In this document: piece by piece, positions 23,267-31,540 of the stretch
Numbering within the stretch: position 1 is the first letter of the stretch
Layout of the letters: each line of letters opens with the position of its first letter
The notes under the pieces: model-generated
The model's database searches: none
Told to the model about the DNA's origin: nothing
The model's input: the letters and a program-made list of their open reading frames with translations, nothing else
Assembly (NCBI GenBank): GCA_004297985.1
Contig: SCRA01000029.1
Span: 1-35,675, forward strand
Origin: a bacterium
GTDB taxonomy: Bacteria; Vulcanimicrobiota; Vulcanimicrobiia; Vulcanimicrobiales; SCRA01
Reading direction: 5' to 3'
Length of the DNA: 35,675 nt
Translations under genes and position numbers: made by a program

Positions 23267-24097
23267 TCACGACTCCGTGAAGAAGGGGTTGTGCCTGCGT
23301 TCCTGCGCGATCGTCGTCGGGGGCCCGTGTCCGGGCAGTACCACGCTCTGCTCGTCGAGCGAGAAGAGGCGCATGCGCACGCCATGCAGGATGTCGTCAT
23401 AGGTGGAGGCGTCGCCCATGGCCCCTCCCACGCTCCCGGCGAAGAGCGTGTCGCCCGTGAAGACGAGATTGCGGAAGAGATAGCAGACGCTGCCGTCGGT
23501 GTGTCCGGGCGTGTGAAGCACGCGGATCTCCGCCTCGCCGAAGGGCACGTGCTCGCCATCGTGCAGCTTCATCGCGCGGTGTTCCAGCGGGCCGATGGCG
23601 AAGGCATCGTTGCGGTGGATGAGGATCTGCGCCTCGGGGAAGGCGCGAGCGACGTCGGCAGTGGCGTCGCAGTGGTCGGCGTGCTTGTGCGTGATTAGCA
23701 CGTAGCGTAGATGGAAGGGCCCGTCGGCCACGGCGCGCAGCAGGCGTTCCGGCATGCCCGCGGGGTCGACCAGGGCCGCGATGCGCGTCTGCTCCAAGAA
23801 GAGTAGGTAGCCGTTACTGGGATGCGGCGCGTTGATGTGATGGCGCACGTCGCTGGGCATGGCGGTCGCCGGATGCCAGCGCTGGAAGACGGCGTCGGCG
23901 AACTTTCCGGGATCCAAGCCGAGCGCGCGCGCGATGCGCCGCGCCTGCTCCTCCGTGGGTTGCTCTCGTCCATCGGCCACGGCACGCAGGAGGGTTACCT
24001 CGAGGTCGGCCTCGCGTGCCAGGGCGGCGGCGTCCTTCCCCGTTCCTCGCCGCGCCTTGCGCATGATGTCGGTATAGTCGTCTTCGAGGGGAGGCAT
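23267..24097 (-). CDS. HTH-metallo-beta-lactamase fold hydrolase fusion
   Basis: A 276-residue protein. Residues about 16-66 look like a lambda/XRE-type helix-turn-helix (KDAAALAREADLEVTLLRAV, then EEQARRIARALGL). The rest is a metallo-beta-lactamase fold of the glyoxalase-II/persulfide-dioxygenase-like type: HKHADH (137-142), His199 in HTPGHTDG, Asp216 in FTGDTLF and His257 in LPGHGPP, so both metal sites look complete. Relatives hydrolyse thioesters or oxidise persulfides. The HTH may allow DNA binding, but a helical extension mimicking one is possible. The ATG at 24097 was chosen; an in-frame GTG at 24118 would add seven residues. A perfect hairpin directly precedes the ATG. It is divergent from trxB (63 bp), which fits a thiol/redox role. 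Confidence 0.8.
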   Translation of the reverse strand: MPPLEDDYTDIMRKARRGTGKDAAALAREADLEVTLLRAVADGREQPTEEQARRIARALGLDPGKFADAVFQRWHPATAMPSDVRHHINAPHPSNGYLLFLEQTRIAALVDPAGMPERLLRAVADGPFHLRYVLITHKHADHCDATADVARAFPEAQILIHRNDAFAIGPLEHRAMKLHDGEHVPFGEAEIRVLHTPGHTDGSVCYLFRNLVFTGDTLFAGSVGGAMGDASTYDDILHGVRMRLFSLDEQSVVLPGHGPPTTIAQERRHNPFFTES

Positions 24098-24116
24098 GCG
24101 GGGCGCTTCGCCCCGC
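24098..24116. promoter_or_regulatory. Perfect GC hairpin abutting the HTH-MBL start codon
   Basis: GCGGGGCG and CGCCCCGC (8-bp perfect arms, 3-nt loop) fill the bases immediately upstream of the ATG at 24097, where a ribosome-binding site would be expected, and lie in the 63-bp divergent region before trxB. If translation starts at 24097 the hairpin would block initiation unless opened. If it starts at GTG 24118 the repeat is coding. It could also be a DNA site for the gene's own HTH domain. Confidence 0.4.
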
Positions 24117-24160
24117 ACGGCAACCGGGACCTGGCCCCTGCGGGTTGAAAGAGGCGCACC

Positions 24161-25096
24161 ATGGAGAAGGTCATCATCATCGGCTCCGGCCCCGCCGGAC
24201 TCACCGCTGCGCTCTACAACGCGCGAGCCAACCTCTCGCCGCTGGTCCTGGCGGGCGGCCTCTACGGCGGACAGCTCATGCTGACCACCGAGGTCGAGAA
24301 CTATCCCGGCTTCCCCGAGGGCGTCATGGGCCCCGACCTGATGGAGCGCTTTCGCGTGCAGGCCGAGCGCTTCGGGGCGCGCATCCGCAACGAGGACTGT
24401 ACCAAGGTGGACTTTGGAGCTGAACGTATCCGGGTGTGGGCGGGAGACGAGGAGTTCGAGGCCGAGTCGGTGATCGTGGCCACCGGCGCCTCGGCGCGCT
24501 GGCTGGACCTGCCCAACGAAGTGCGGCTGCGCGGGCGCGGCGTCTCTACGTGCGCAACCTGCGACGGCGCCTTCTTCCGCGACAAGGAGATCCTGGTGGT
24601 TGGCGGCGGCGACTCCGCGATGGAGGAGGCGCTCTTCCTCACGCGCTTCGGGAAGCGCGTGCGCGTCATCCACCGGCGCAACGACCTGCGGGCCAGCAAG
24701 ATCATGAGCGATCGCTGCCTGGCGCATTCGAAGATCGAGTTCATCTGGAACAGCGTCGTCCAAGATGTGACGGGCGACCCGGTGATGAGCGGCGCCCTGG
24801 TGAAGAACGTCGTCACGGGAGAGGTCACCAAGCTCGATGCCGATGCGCTCTTCATCGCCATCGGTCACGACCCGAATACCGCGGTCTTCCGCGGCCAGCT
24901 CGAGCTCGACGACGCGGGCTATATCCGCTCCGAGGACGGGGTCACCACCAACGTACGCGGCGTCTTCGTCGCCGGCGACGTCTTCGACCAACGCTATCGT
25001 CAAGCGGTGACGGCGGCGGGAAGCGGGTGTCGAGCCGCCCTCGAAGCGGAGAAGTATCTCGAGCATTGCGCGGCGGTCCAGAGCATAGAGGTGTAG
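24161..25096 (+). CDS. trxB: Thioredoxin reductase
   Basis: A 311-residue low-molecular-weight flavoprotein that passes electrons from NADPH through FAD and a dithiol to thioredoxin. The FAD fold has GSGPAG (8-13). The redox centre is CATC (131-134), followed by the NADPH-binding GGGDSA. The second FAD motif is VFVAGDVFD near the C-terminus. Length and order are standard. GAAAGAGG a few bases upstream is a good ribosome site for the ATG at 24161. An NDUFA9-like SDR follows after 7 bp and is probably co-transcribed. Confidence 0.95.
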   Translation: MEKVIIIGSGPAGLTAALYNARANLSPLVLAGGLYGGQLMLTTEVENYPGFPEGVMGPDLMERFRVQAERFGARIRNEDCTKVDFGAERIRVWAGDEEFEAESVIVATGASARWLDLPNEVRLRGRGVSTCATCDGAFFRDKEILVVGGGDSAMEEALFLTRFGKRVRVIHRRNDLRASKIMSDRCLAHSKIEFIWNSVVQDVTGDPVMSGALVKNVVTGEVTKLDADALFIAIGHDPNTAVFRGQLELDDAGYIRSEDGVTTNVRGVFVAGDVFDQRYRQAVTAAGSGCRAALEAEKYLEHCAAVQSIEV

Positions 25097-25103
25097 GCGG
25101 CGC

Positions 25104-26006
25104 ATGACGGCGCAGCGGGTGCTGGTGACCGGGGCCTCCGGCTTCATCGGCTCCGCAGTCGTACGGGAGCTCCTCGAGCGCGGTCACCGCACGCGCGTGC
25201 TCTACCATGAACGCAAGCCCTCGTTCGGCGAGGGCGTCGAGGCGGTGCAAGGCGACGTCACCGATGCCGCCACGCTCGCGGCGGCTGTGGATGGCTGCAG
25301 CGCGATCGTCCACGCCGTGCAGTTCGCCTCATCGCCGGTGGAGCAGCCGCGCAAGGGGCTGACGTTCGAGCGCGTCGATCTCGGCGGCGTGCGCAATCTC
25401 CTACTTCACGCAAAACCTGTAGGGATCACGCGCTTCATCTATCTGAGCGGGCTGGGGCTCTCGGAGACTTCGACGCTGCCGAGTCACCGCGCCAAAGCCC
25501 TCGCCGAGCGTGCGATCCGCGAGAGCGGCCTGCGCTTCACGTTCATCAAGCCGTCGCTGGTGGCCGGGGAGGGCAGCCGCTCCGTGCGGACGCTGGCGAA
25601 GCTGATCCGCGAGGCTCCCGTCATTCCGTTGATCGGCGACGGCTCCAGCAAGGTCCAGCCGGTCTACGTCGGCGACGTGGCACGCCTGATCGTCGATGCG
25701 CTGGAGAGTCCCGCCGCGGCCGACCGCGCCATCGAGATCGGTGGCCCCGAAGTGATGACGATGAAGGGGCTGATGCTCCGCGTGGCTGCGCTGATGGGCG
25801 TGCGCAAGTTGGCGCTGGCCGGTCCGCTGCCGCTGATCATACTCGCGGCGGCGTTGGCGCAATGGCTGCCCAATCCGCCGATCTCTCCCGACGCGGTGCG
25901 CTTTCTCACCACGGATGCGAACGCCGACAACGCGGCGCTCTCCGAGCTCTTTCCAGCGTTCCGCTTGACGCCGCTGGACGAGGCGCTGCGCCGCAGTCTG
26001 GCGTAA
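25104..26006 (+). CDS. NDUFA9-like atypical SDR (NAD(P)-binding)
   Basis: A 300-residue extended or atypical short-chain dehydrogenase. The nucleotide motif TGASGFIG (9-16) is intact. After YLSGLG the usual YxxxK is replaced by HRAKALAER, as in the atypical group related to complex I subunit NDUFA9, which bind NADPH without clear catalysis. A hydrophobic stretch (GPLPLIILAAALAQWL, about 240-255) could touch the membrane, as in bacterial relatives. It may be a quinone or complex-I-linked redox protein or a nucleotide-sugar-type epimerase relative; I favour the first. It lies 7 bp after trxB and ends 19 bp from the convergent aminopeptidase P. Confidence 0.8.
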   Translation: MTAQRVLVTGASGFIGSAVVRELLERGHRTRVLYHERKPSFGEGVEAVQGDVTDAATLAAAVDGCSAIVHAVQFASSPVEQPRKGLTFERVDLGGVRNLLLHAKPVGITRFIYLSGLGLSETSTLPSHRAKALAERAIRESGLRFTFIKPSLVAGEGSRSVRTLAKLIREAPVIPLIGDGSSKVQPVYVGDVARLIVDALESPAAADRAIEIGGPEVMTMKGLMLRVAALMGVRKLALAGPLPLIILAAALAQWLPNPPISPDAVRFLTTDANADNAALSELFPAFRLTPLDEALRRSLA

Positions 26007-26024
26007 GCGGAGGGCCCGTGCGGA

Positions 26025-27335
26025 CTATGCGCGCGTGGAGCAATCGGCGCCGACCAGCGCCTCGATCTCCTCGATCTCACGTGGGATCGACTCGCTGATG
26101 TTCTCGCAGCCGCTCTGGGTCACCACGATGTCGTCCTCGATGCGTACGCCGATGCCCTTCCAGCGCTCAGGGACGTCGAGATCGGCATGGATGTAAATGC
26201 CGGGCTCCACGGTCAGCGCCATGCCAGGCTCCAGTTTGCGCCACTCGCCGCCGACCTTGTAGGCGCCCACGTCGTGGACGTCGAGGCCCAGCCAGTGCCC
26301 CGTGTTGTGCATGAAGAAGTCGAGGAACTTCTCCTGCTCGATCAGCGAGTCGACGTCGCCCTGGAGCAGACCCACGTCCACCAGTCCCTCCGTCACCACG
26401 CGAACGGCGGCTTCGTGGTAGGCGCGGAAGGAGTTCCCGGGCTTGACGGCCTCGATGCCGGCCTTCTGCGCGCGGAGAACGATCTCGTAGATAGCGCGCT
26501 GCTCCGCGCTGTACCGGCCGTTCACCGGCCACGTGCGCGTGACGTCGGTGGCGTAGACGTCCAGCTCGCAGGCGGAGTCCACCAGCAGCAGTGTCCCGTC
26601 GGCCAACTCGTCACGGTTGGTGTTGTAGTGCAGGATCGTGGCGTTGTGGCCGGCGCCGCAGATGGAGGGGTAGGCTAGGGCCTGAGCACCGCGCGCCGCG
26701 TACTCGTACTCCATGCGCGCCTCGACGGCGTACTCGCCGATGCCCGGGCGCGTGTTGCGCATCCCTGCCAGGAAGCCTTCGCGAGTGATCGCGGCGGCGC
26801 GCCGCATGATCTCGATCTCCTCGGGGGTCTTGACGAGACGCATCTCGGCAAGCGGGATCCGCGGATCGTGGAACTCGGTGGGTGCCACTACGCCCTTGCG
26901 CACCTGCCGGCGCAACTGCTTCACCGCCTCCAGCACCGTGCGGTCCATCGTCTCGCTTTCGCCCAGCGTGTACCAAAGGCGCTCGTGGCCCGCCAGCAGC
27001 TCCGGCAGGCGCTGGCTCAGCTCGCCGATCGGGTAGGCTTCGCCGGCGCCGAAGCGCTCTTTTGCGCCGTCGACGCCCACGCGGCGGCCGTTCCAGATCT
27101 CCATCGTCCGGTCGAGCGGGAGGACGAAGAGCACCGTGCGCGGCGCGGGCAGGCTGGTCATCACGAGCACGGCGTCCGGCTCCGGCCACGCTGTGAGGTA
27201 GTGCAAGTCGCTCGACTGGCGGTACTCATACTGCGTGTCGTTGCTGCGGGTTTGATGGGGGGCGGCCGGAATGACGGCGACGCCCCCGTTCAGCTTTCCT
27301 CGAAGGGTGTCACGGCGTTGGGCGAAGGTGCTCAT
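26025..27335 (-). CDS. pepP: Xaa-Pro aminopeptidase (aminopeptidase P)
   Basis: A 436-residue M24B enzyme that removes an N-terminal residue preceding proline, using two metal ions in the cytoplasm. An N-terminal AMP_N domain (about 3-135, with [12 protein letters not shown]) precedes the pita-bread domain. All five metal ligands are present: Asp253, Asp264 (ATDVTRTW), His347 ([10 protein letters not shown]), Glu377 (TVEPGIY) and Glu400 (VRIEDD). It has no signal peptide. Its ATG overlaps the stop of the upstream chemoreceptor gene (ATGA), so it is the third gene of the M28-like/chemoreceptor/PepP operon. Confidence 0.94.
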   Translation of the reverse strand: MSTFAQRRDTLRGKLNGGVAVIPAAPHQTRSNDTQYEYRQSSDLHYLTAWPEPDAVLVMTSLPAPRTVLFVLPLDRTMEIWNGRRVGVDGAKERFGAGEAYPIGELSQRLPELLAGHERLWYTLGESETMDRTVLEAVKQLRRQVRKGVVAPTEFHDPRIPLAEMRLVKTPEEIEIMRRAAAITREGFLAGMRNTRPGIGEYAVEARMEYEYAARGAQALAYPSICGAGHNATILHYNTNRDELADGTLLLVDSACELDVYATDVTRTWPVNGRYSAEQRAIYEIVLRAQKAGIEAVKPGNSFRAYHEAAVRVVTEGLVDVGLLQGDVDSLIEQEKFLDFFMHNTGHWLGLDVHDVGAYKVGGEWRKLEPGMALTVEPGIYIHADLDVPERWKGIGVRIEDDIVVTQSGCENISESIPREIEEIEALVGADCSTRA

Positions 27336-29422
27336 GACAAAGCTCTTTGCCCGTTCGAGGTGGGCAATCCTCGGAAGTCCGCCTCACCGGGCGCCGCTAG
27401 CGCAACGGCCTCGACACCGTCGTCGAGAGGCAGCCCCTCACCGTCAACGGCTTCCACTGCGGTGTCGGCGCTGGTCTGGAAGGTGGCGGCGAGATCGCGC
27501 AGGGCGCTGGCGCGCTCCTCGAGCTCGCGGCTGGTGGAGACCAGCGAGCCGGCCTGCTCGAGCACGCTGCGGGCCTGCACTGCGCCGCTCTCGCTGGCCG
27601 CGGCCACATGGTCGATCGACTGCTTCTGCTCGCGAGCGGCGATCGCCACCTGTTCCATGCGGACGGAGACTTCGCCCACAGCATCGGAGAGTTCGCGAGC
27701 GGAGTTCGCCTGGCGCTGCGCGGCGTCGGATGCGGTACGGGTCATCTCCATCATGTGGCGCGCGACCTGGGATATCTCCGTGCCGGCGGCGGCCTGGCTC
27801 TCCGAGCGTAAGCGTACCGTGGTGAGCGTTTGGGCGACCGAGGAGATGGATGTCACGATGTGCTCGATCGCCGAGGCGGCATGCTTAGCCAAACCATCGC
27901 CGCGCTCCGCGGCCTCACCGCTCTTCTCACTGACCGACGCCACGCGCTGAGCGTTGCGCTGCATCTCGAGCACCAGCGTCGCAATCTCGCGCGAGGAGCG
28001 CGAGGATTGCTCGGCGAGCTTGCGCACTTCGTCGGCGACGACGGCGAAGCCGCGTCCGTGCTCACCGGCGCGCGCCGCCTCGATGGCGGCGTTGAGGGCC
28101 AGCAGGTTGGTCTGATCGGCGATCTCGTCGATCAGCGCCACGACCTCGCCGATGCGCTGCGAGGCCGCTTGAAGCGCATCCATCTCCTTGCTCACCTCGC
28201 GCAGCGTTGCGGCCACCTCGCCCATCGACTTCGCCAACTGTTCCACGGAGCCGCCGCCCTCGGCGGCGGAGGCCGCGGCGGCCGTCGATTGCTCGTTGGC
28301 GGCGCGCGCGTCGGCCGCCATCTCCATCGCGCTGCGATCGAGCTGGGTGGCGGTACCGGCGGCCTCCTCGGCAGTCGTCGCCAGCGAGGCGACGTTGGCG
28401 TTGAGGTCACCGACGGAGTTCGCAAGCTCGGAGACAGTGGCCGCCATCTGACCAAGCGAGCTTGCCACCGACTCCGCGTTCTGGGAGACGACGTCGGCGC
28501 TGGCGCCGATCTCCACGGCGGCCGCCGACGACTCCTCGACGAGCGCAGCCTGCGCGCTCACGGCTTCCTGCAGCTCGTGACCGCTGCGGCTGGAGCTGGT
28601 CGAGGCGCCGGAGAGCGCGAAGGCCGCCTCTTTGATCGAGTTCACCGTGGCTGCAAGTCTCTCGACGACGTCATTGGATGCCGATTGGAGGCGCGCCAGC
28701 GCGTGGTTACCTTCAACGGGAAGGCGAACGGTGAGATCTCCGGCTCCTACGGCCTCGAGCTCCGATACGATTCCCGCCAGCGTACGGCGCGAGGAGCGCA
28801 CGAGCCACACGCCGCTGCCGATGGTGAACAACAGCAAGAGGGCGAGCACGGCGATGGTGGCCAGTGCCGCGACGTTGAAGGCGCTGCGTACCGAACCCAT
28901 GCGCTGCTCGCTCAGCGCCTGGGCACTCGAGCGTGCGCGCGTGCCCATCGATTCGAGGTTTTGATAGGTGAGCGTCGTCGCGCCAAGCGCCAGCTTGCGG
29001 GCCTGCGCCGTCTTCCCTCCCAGCGCGATGTCGGCGACTCTGTTGACTTGAGTGAAGAAGGCCCCCAGCGACGACGCGTACTGGTCGTAGGCGTTCTGCA
29101 TGTCCTTGTTGGTATCGCCTTCGATCCACATCTTCGCACGCGACGTAGCCTGGTTCTCGCCCGTGGTCATGCCCTGCAGCGCCATCGCGGCGTCGCTGCC
29201 GTGGGATCCCACGCCCACCAGCATGCTCTGGTAGACGTTGTCCAGCGCGAGCAGCGAGTCGTCGAGGTAGCCGAGGTGAACGACGGAGCGCGTGTAGATC
29301 GTCTCGATCTGCCCGCGATCGACGACCATGCGCCAGAGGGAGACACTGCCCACGAGCACTGCGGCGCAGAGCAGAATAGTGAAGATGAGGGTGATAGTCT
29401 TCTCGAGACCCAGACGTTGCAT
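27332..29422 (-). CDS. Methyl-accepting chemotaxis protein (4-helix-bundle type)
   Basis: A 696-residue chemoreceptor. TM1 is at 9-31 and TM2 at 183-207, enclosing an all-helical periplasmic sensor of about 150 residues that looks like a four-helix bundle. HAMP follows (208-260), then a long Ala/Glu/Ser-rich coiled coil with the tip [20 protein letters not shown] and [18 protein letters not shown] (431-473), the CheA/CheW contact region. The C-terminal tail beyond about 640 lacks a CheR-tethering pentapeptide. A very strong GAGGAG precedes the ATG. It starts 23 bp after the M28-like gene and overlaps pepP, an unusual sandwich of a receptor between two peptidase-family genes. No che genes are in the window. 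Confidence 0.93.
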   Translation of the reverse strand: MQRLGLEKTITLIFTILLCAAVLVGSVSLWRMVVDRGQIETIYTRSVVHLGYLDDSLLALDNVYQSMLVGVGSHGSDAAMALQGMTTGENQATSRAKMWIEGDTNKDMQNAYDQYASSLGAFFTQVNRVADIALGGKTAQARKLALGATTLTYQNLESMGTRARSSAQALSEQRMGSVRSAFNVAALATIAVLALLLLFTIGSGVWLVRSSRRTLAGIVSELEAVGAGDLTVRLPVEGNHALARLQSASNDVVERLAATVNSIKEAAFALSGASTSSSRSGHELQEAVSAQAALVEESSAAAVEIGASADVVSQNAESVASSLGQMAATVSELANSVGDLNANVASLATTAEEAAGTATQLDRSAMEMAADARAANEQSTAAAASAAEGGGSVEQLAKSMGEVAATLREVSKEMDALQAASQRIGEVVALIDEIADQTNLLALNAAIEAARAGEHGRGFAVVADEVRKLAEQSSRSSREIATLVLEMQRNAQRVASVSEKSGEAAERGDGLAKHAASAIEHIVTSISSVAQTLTTVRLRSESQAAAGTEISQVARHMMEMTRTASDAAQRQANSARELSDAVGEVSVRMEQVAIAAREQKQSIDHVAAASESGAVQARSVLEQAGSLVSTSRELEERASALRDLAATFQTSADTAVEAVDGEGLPLDDGVEAVALAAPGEADFRGLPTSNGQRALS

Positions 29423-29445
29423 GAAGGGTTATCTCCTCAAGGAAG

Positions 29446-31374
29446 TCAGGAGGTCGGAGAGCCGGGATGATTGAGAGCGTCGGAGGCCCGCCGCAAGGCC
29501 GCGGCGGATGTCTCGATGCCCCATTCGATGCGCCCCTCGTTCCCCGCGACGAGCGGCTTGGCGATGGCCGGCAGAGTCCCCGTCCCGCCGCCTGTGCCGT
29601 AGATGACGTTGAACGGACCGTCGGCGCCGCGTACGATGAGCGCACTCGCGGCGTCGAGCTGCGCAGCATCCGGCATGGTGCCTGCAGCGATACGCGCATC
29701 GCTTCGCGCCGCGCTCCGCTCGAACGCCTGGACAGCGGAGCGCAGCGGTTGCAGATCGATGGGAAGATCGCTGCGCTTCACATCGAGCGAGAGGCTGCGC
29801 AGCGCCGCGTCGAGCGTTGGGCCGTAGGCGCTCCAGCGCTGCGGCAGAGACGCAGCATCGGCTAGCCGCAGGGCGAGCGTACCGATCACTTGCGCCAGCT
29901 CGCGATGGCGCGCGTAGCCAGGATCGCCGAACGTCCCCATCCAACGCGCATCGTCGAACGCGGAGCCGTCGACGCCGTAGGGTCCGGCGAAGCGCACGCC
30001 GATCGTCGCGACGCCGGCTTCGTAGGCGAAGATCGCGGCGTCACCGGTGGTGAGCGGTAGATCAGTCCCTCCGCCCCAGCGCGCCGCCAGCGTGCTGCCC
30101 CCACCGTCTGGAACGGCCGCTGCGCTCTCGCGCACCAGTGGCGCCAACGGAGCGAGAGCACCCGCTTCGAAGCGCGAGCCGGTGACGCAGGTATCGCAGT
30201 CGATGTATGCCGCGATCCGTCCGGGCAGCTGGTGCTCGAAGGCCAGAGCGTAGGCCCCCGTCGAGCCGATCTCCGCGCCATCGAGGCCGGTGACGACGAT
30301 CGTGCGCCGCGGACGCCAACCGGCGCGGTAGAGATAGCCCAAGCCGCGCGCTACCTCGACGAGCGTGGCGATACCGCTCGCGTCGTCGGCGGCGCCGTAG
30401 GCCCAGGCGTCGCGGTGGGAGCCGATCACAACGGCGTCGCGGGGGTCCTGCCCCGGAAGCATGGCAACGACGTTGGTCAACCGCGCGATGCGGCGCTTGA
30501 GCAGGACGTCGAGGTGGACCATGCCGCCGCGGCCCAGGTGGTAGGCGGCGGGCAGCCCGCCGCGCCAGCGGGTGGGGGCCTCGCTGCCGGGAATGGCCGC
30601 CAGCAGCCGTTGGGCGACTGCGGGCGTCACGGGCAGCACGGGAATCTTCAGCGGTACGCGAGTCGTCACGTTGACGCGCCGCGCCGAGCCCATCGGCCGC
30701 CAAGGGCCGGCGGGGAGCGCCGTTCCCCGGCCCGTGCCGTCATCCGCGGGATCGGGGTAGAGGATCACGCCTGCCGCCCCGGCGCGCTCGGCATTTTGCG
30801 CCACGTCGCCGGCGTGGCCAGCGCCGTTGCGCAGCAGCGCGATTGCGCCCTTGACCTCCACACCCGCCCGAACGAGGGCGGCGAAGTCCTCGGCACTGCC
30901 GCGATCGGCGTAGACCAGCGGGGCGCGCACGTTACCGTCGGGACTGCCGTAGGCGAAGGGAATGCCGGCATCAGCTCGCGGGGCATCCGTATCATTGGCG
31001 TCCGCCGACTCGCGGAGATCGAAGCGCACTCTCTGCGGTGCGAGCAGCTCGAGCTCGATGCGCTTGGGCCACTCGAGCGGCGCGGGAAACTGGGCAAGCT
31101 CGGTCTGCCAGCCGAACGACCTCAGGCGATCGGCCATCCAACGGGCGCTCTCGCCATCGCCCCAACTGCCATCGAAGCGCGCTTGCGCGGTGAGCGCGGA
31201 GAGCGATGCCGCGGCCCCCTGCGCCGTTGGCAACGTCAGATAGGTCTGCTCCAAGCCCAGCTCGCGGGCGATGCCCTGCTGGTCGAAGCCGTAGAGTGGA
31301 CGTTCGGCCGCGCGGGCGGAGGCAGCTATTGCCATGCAGAGCAGACAGGCCGCGATGCCGAAAAGGGGACGCAT
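29446..31374 (-). CDS. Exported M28 (glutamate carboxypeptidase II-like) protein, active site degenerate
   Basis: A 642-residue protein with a signal peptide (about 1-22, ending ASARA), so periplasmic or secreted. It has the GCPII plan: an N-terminal part, a PA insert (about 135-265), the M28 core (295-510) and a C-terminal helical dimerisation domain (515-625). Aligned by eye to human GCPII, zinc ligands His320, Asp330, Glu368 and Asp394 are kept. The catalytic base Glu of the EE pair becomes Ala367, the following FGLLGS loop is three residues shorter, and the last zinc ligand (YHT/YHS) becomes Gly470 in VDGSAFDDARWM. Loss of base and ligand makes peptidase activity doubtful. GGAG sits just before the ATG. 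It is the first gene of the operon with a chemoreceptor and aminopeptidase P. Confidence 0.85.
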   Translation of the reverse strand: MRPLFGIAACLLCMAIAASARAAERPLYGFDQQGIARELGLEQTYLTLPTAQGAAASLSALTAQARFDGSWGDGESARWMADRLRSFGWQTELAQFPAPLEWPKRIELELLAPQRVRFDLRESADANDTDAPRADAGIPFAYGSPDGNVRAPLVYADRGSAEDFAALVRAGVEVKGAIALLRNGAGHAGDVAQNAERAGAAGVILYPDPADDGTGRGTALPAGPWRPMGSARRVNVTTRVPLKIPVLPVTPAVAQRLLAAIPGSEAPTRWRGGLPAAYHLGRGGMVHLDVLLKRRIARLTNVVAMLPGQDPRDAVVIGSHRDAWAYGAADDASGIATLVEVARGLGYLYRAGWRPRRTIVVTGLDGAEIGSTGAYALAFEHQLPGRIAAYIDCDTCVTGSRFEAGALAPLAPLVRESAAAVPDGGGSTLAARWGGGTDLPLTTGDAAIFAYEAGVATIGVRFAGPYGVDGSAFDDARWMGTFGDPGYARHRELAQVIGTLALRLADAASLPQRWSAYGPTLDAALRSLSLDVKRSDLPIDLQPLRSAVQAFERSAARSDARIAAGTMPDAAQLDAASALIVRGADGPFNVIYGTGGGTGTLPAIAKPLVAGNEGRIEWGIETSAAALRRASDALNHPGSPTS

Positions 31375-31415
31375 GATGCTCCGATCCGTGGATGGTGACG
31401 TTCCTTCAACGGTTT

Positions 31416-31463
31416 TCGACCAACGGCTCGCCGACTTGGAGGCCCCGATACCCGTTTGGTCGA
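31416..31463. promoter_or_regulatory. Spaced inverted repeat between M28-like and MFS genes
   Basis: TCGACCAA (31416-31423) and its exact complement TTGGTCGA (31456-31463) lie 32 bp apart, 40 bp centre to centre, in the 166-bp divergent region. Flanking T and A runs extend the arms imperfectly. The 40-bp phase, nearly four helical turns, could suit two regulator dimers or DNA looping. No regulator gene adjoins. Confidence 0.3.
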
Positions 31464-31503
31464 GAAATTTTGGCGCGCCGCGGGCTCGGCATCCCATTCG
31501 CGC

Positions 31504-31534
31504 TTGACGGCGACGCGCTCGCCGTGACGATAAT
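31504..31534 (+). promoter_or_regulatory. Sigma-70-like promoter, probably leaderless, for the MFS gene
   Basis: TTGACG (31504-31509) and GATAAT (31529-31534) match -35 and -10 boxes with a rather long 19-bp spacer. The -10 ends only six bases before the ATG at 31541, so transcription would start at or next to the start codon. No Shine-Dalgarno precedes that ATG, which agrees with a leaderless mRNA. Confidence 0.5.
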
Positions 31535-31540
31535 GACATC

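Noticed and set aside
27830-29470. 546-codon + strand open frame opposite the chemoreceptor
   Set aside because: Gly/Arg/His-rich mirror translation of MCP heptads; no start signals or family match.
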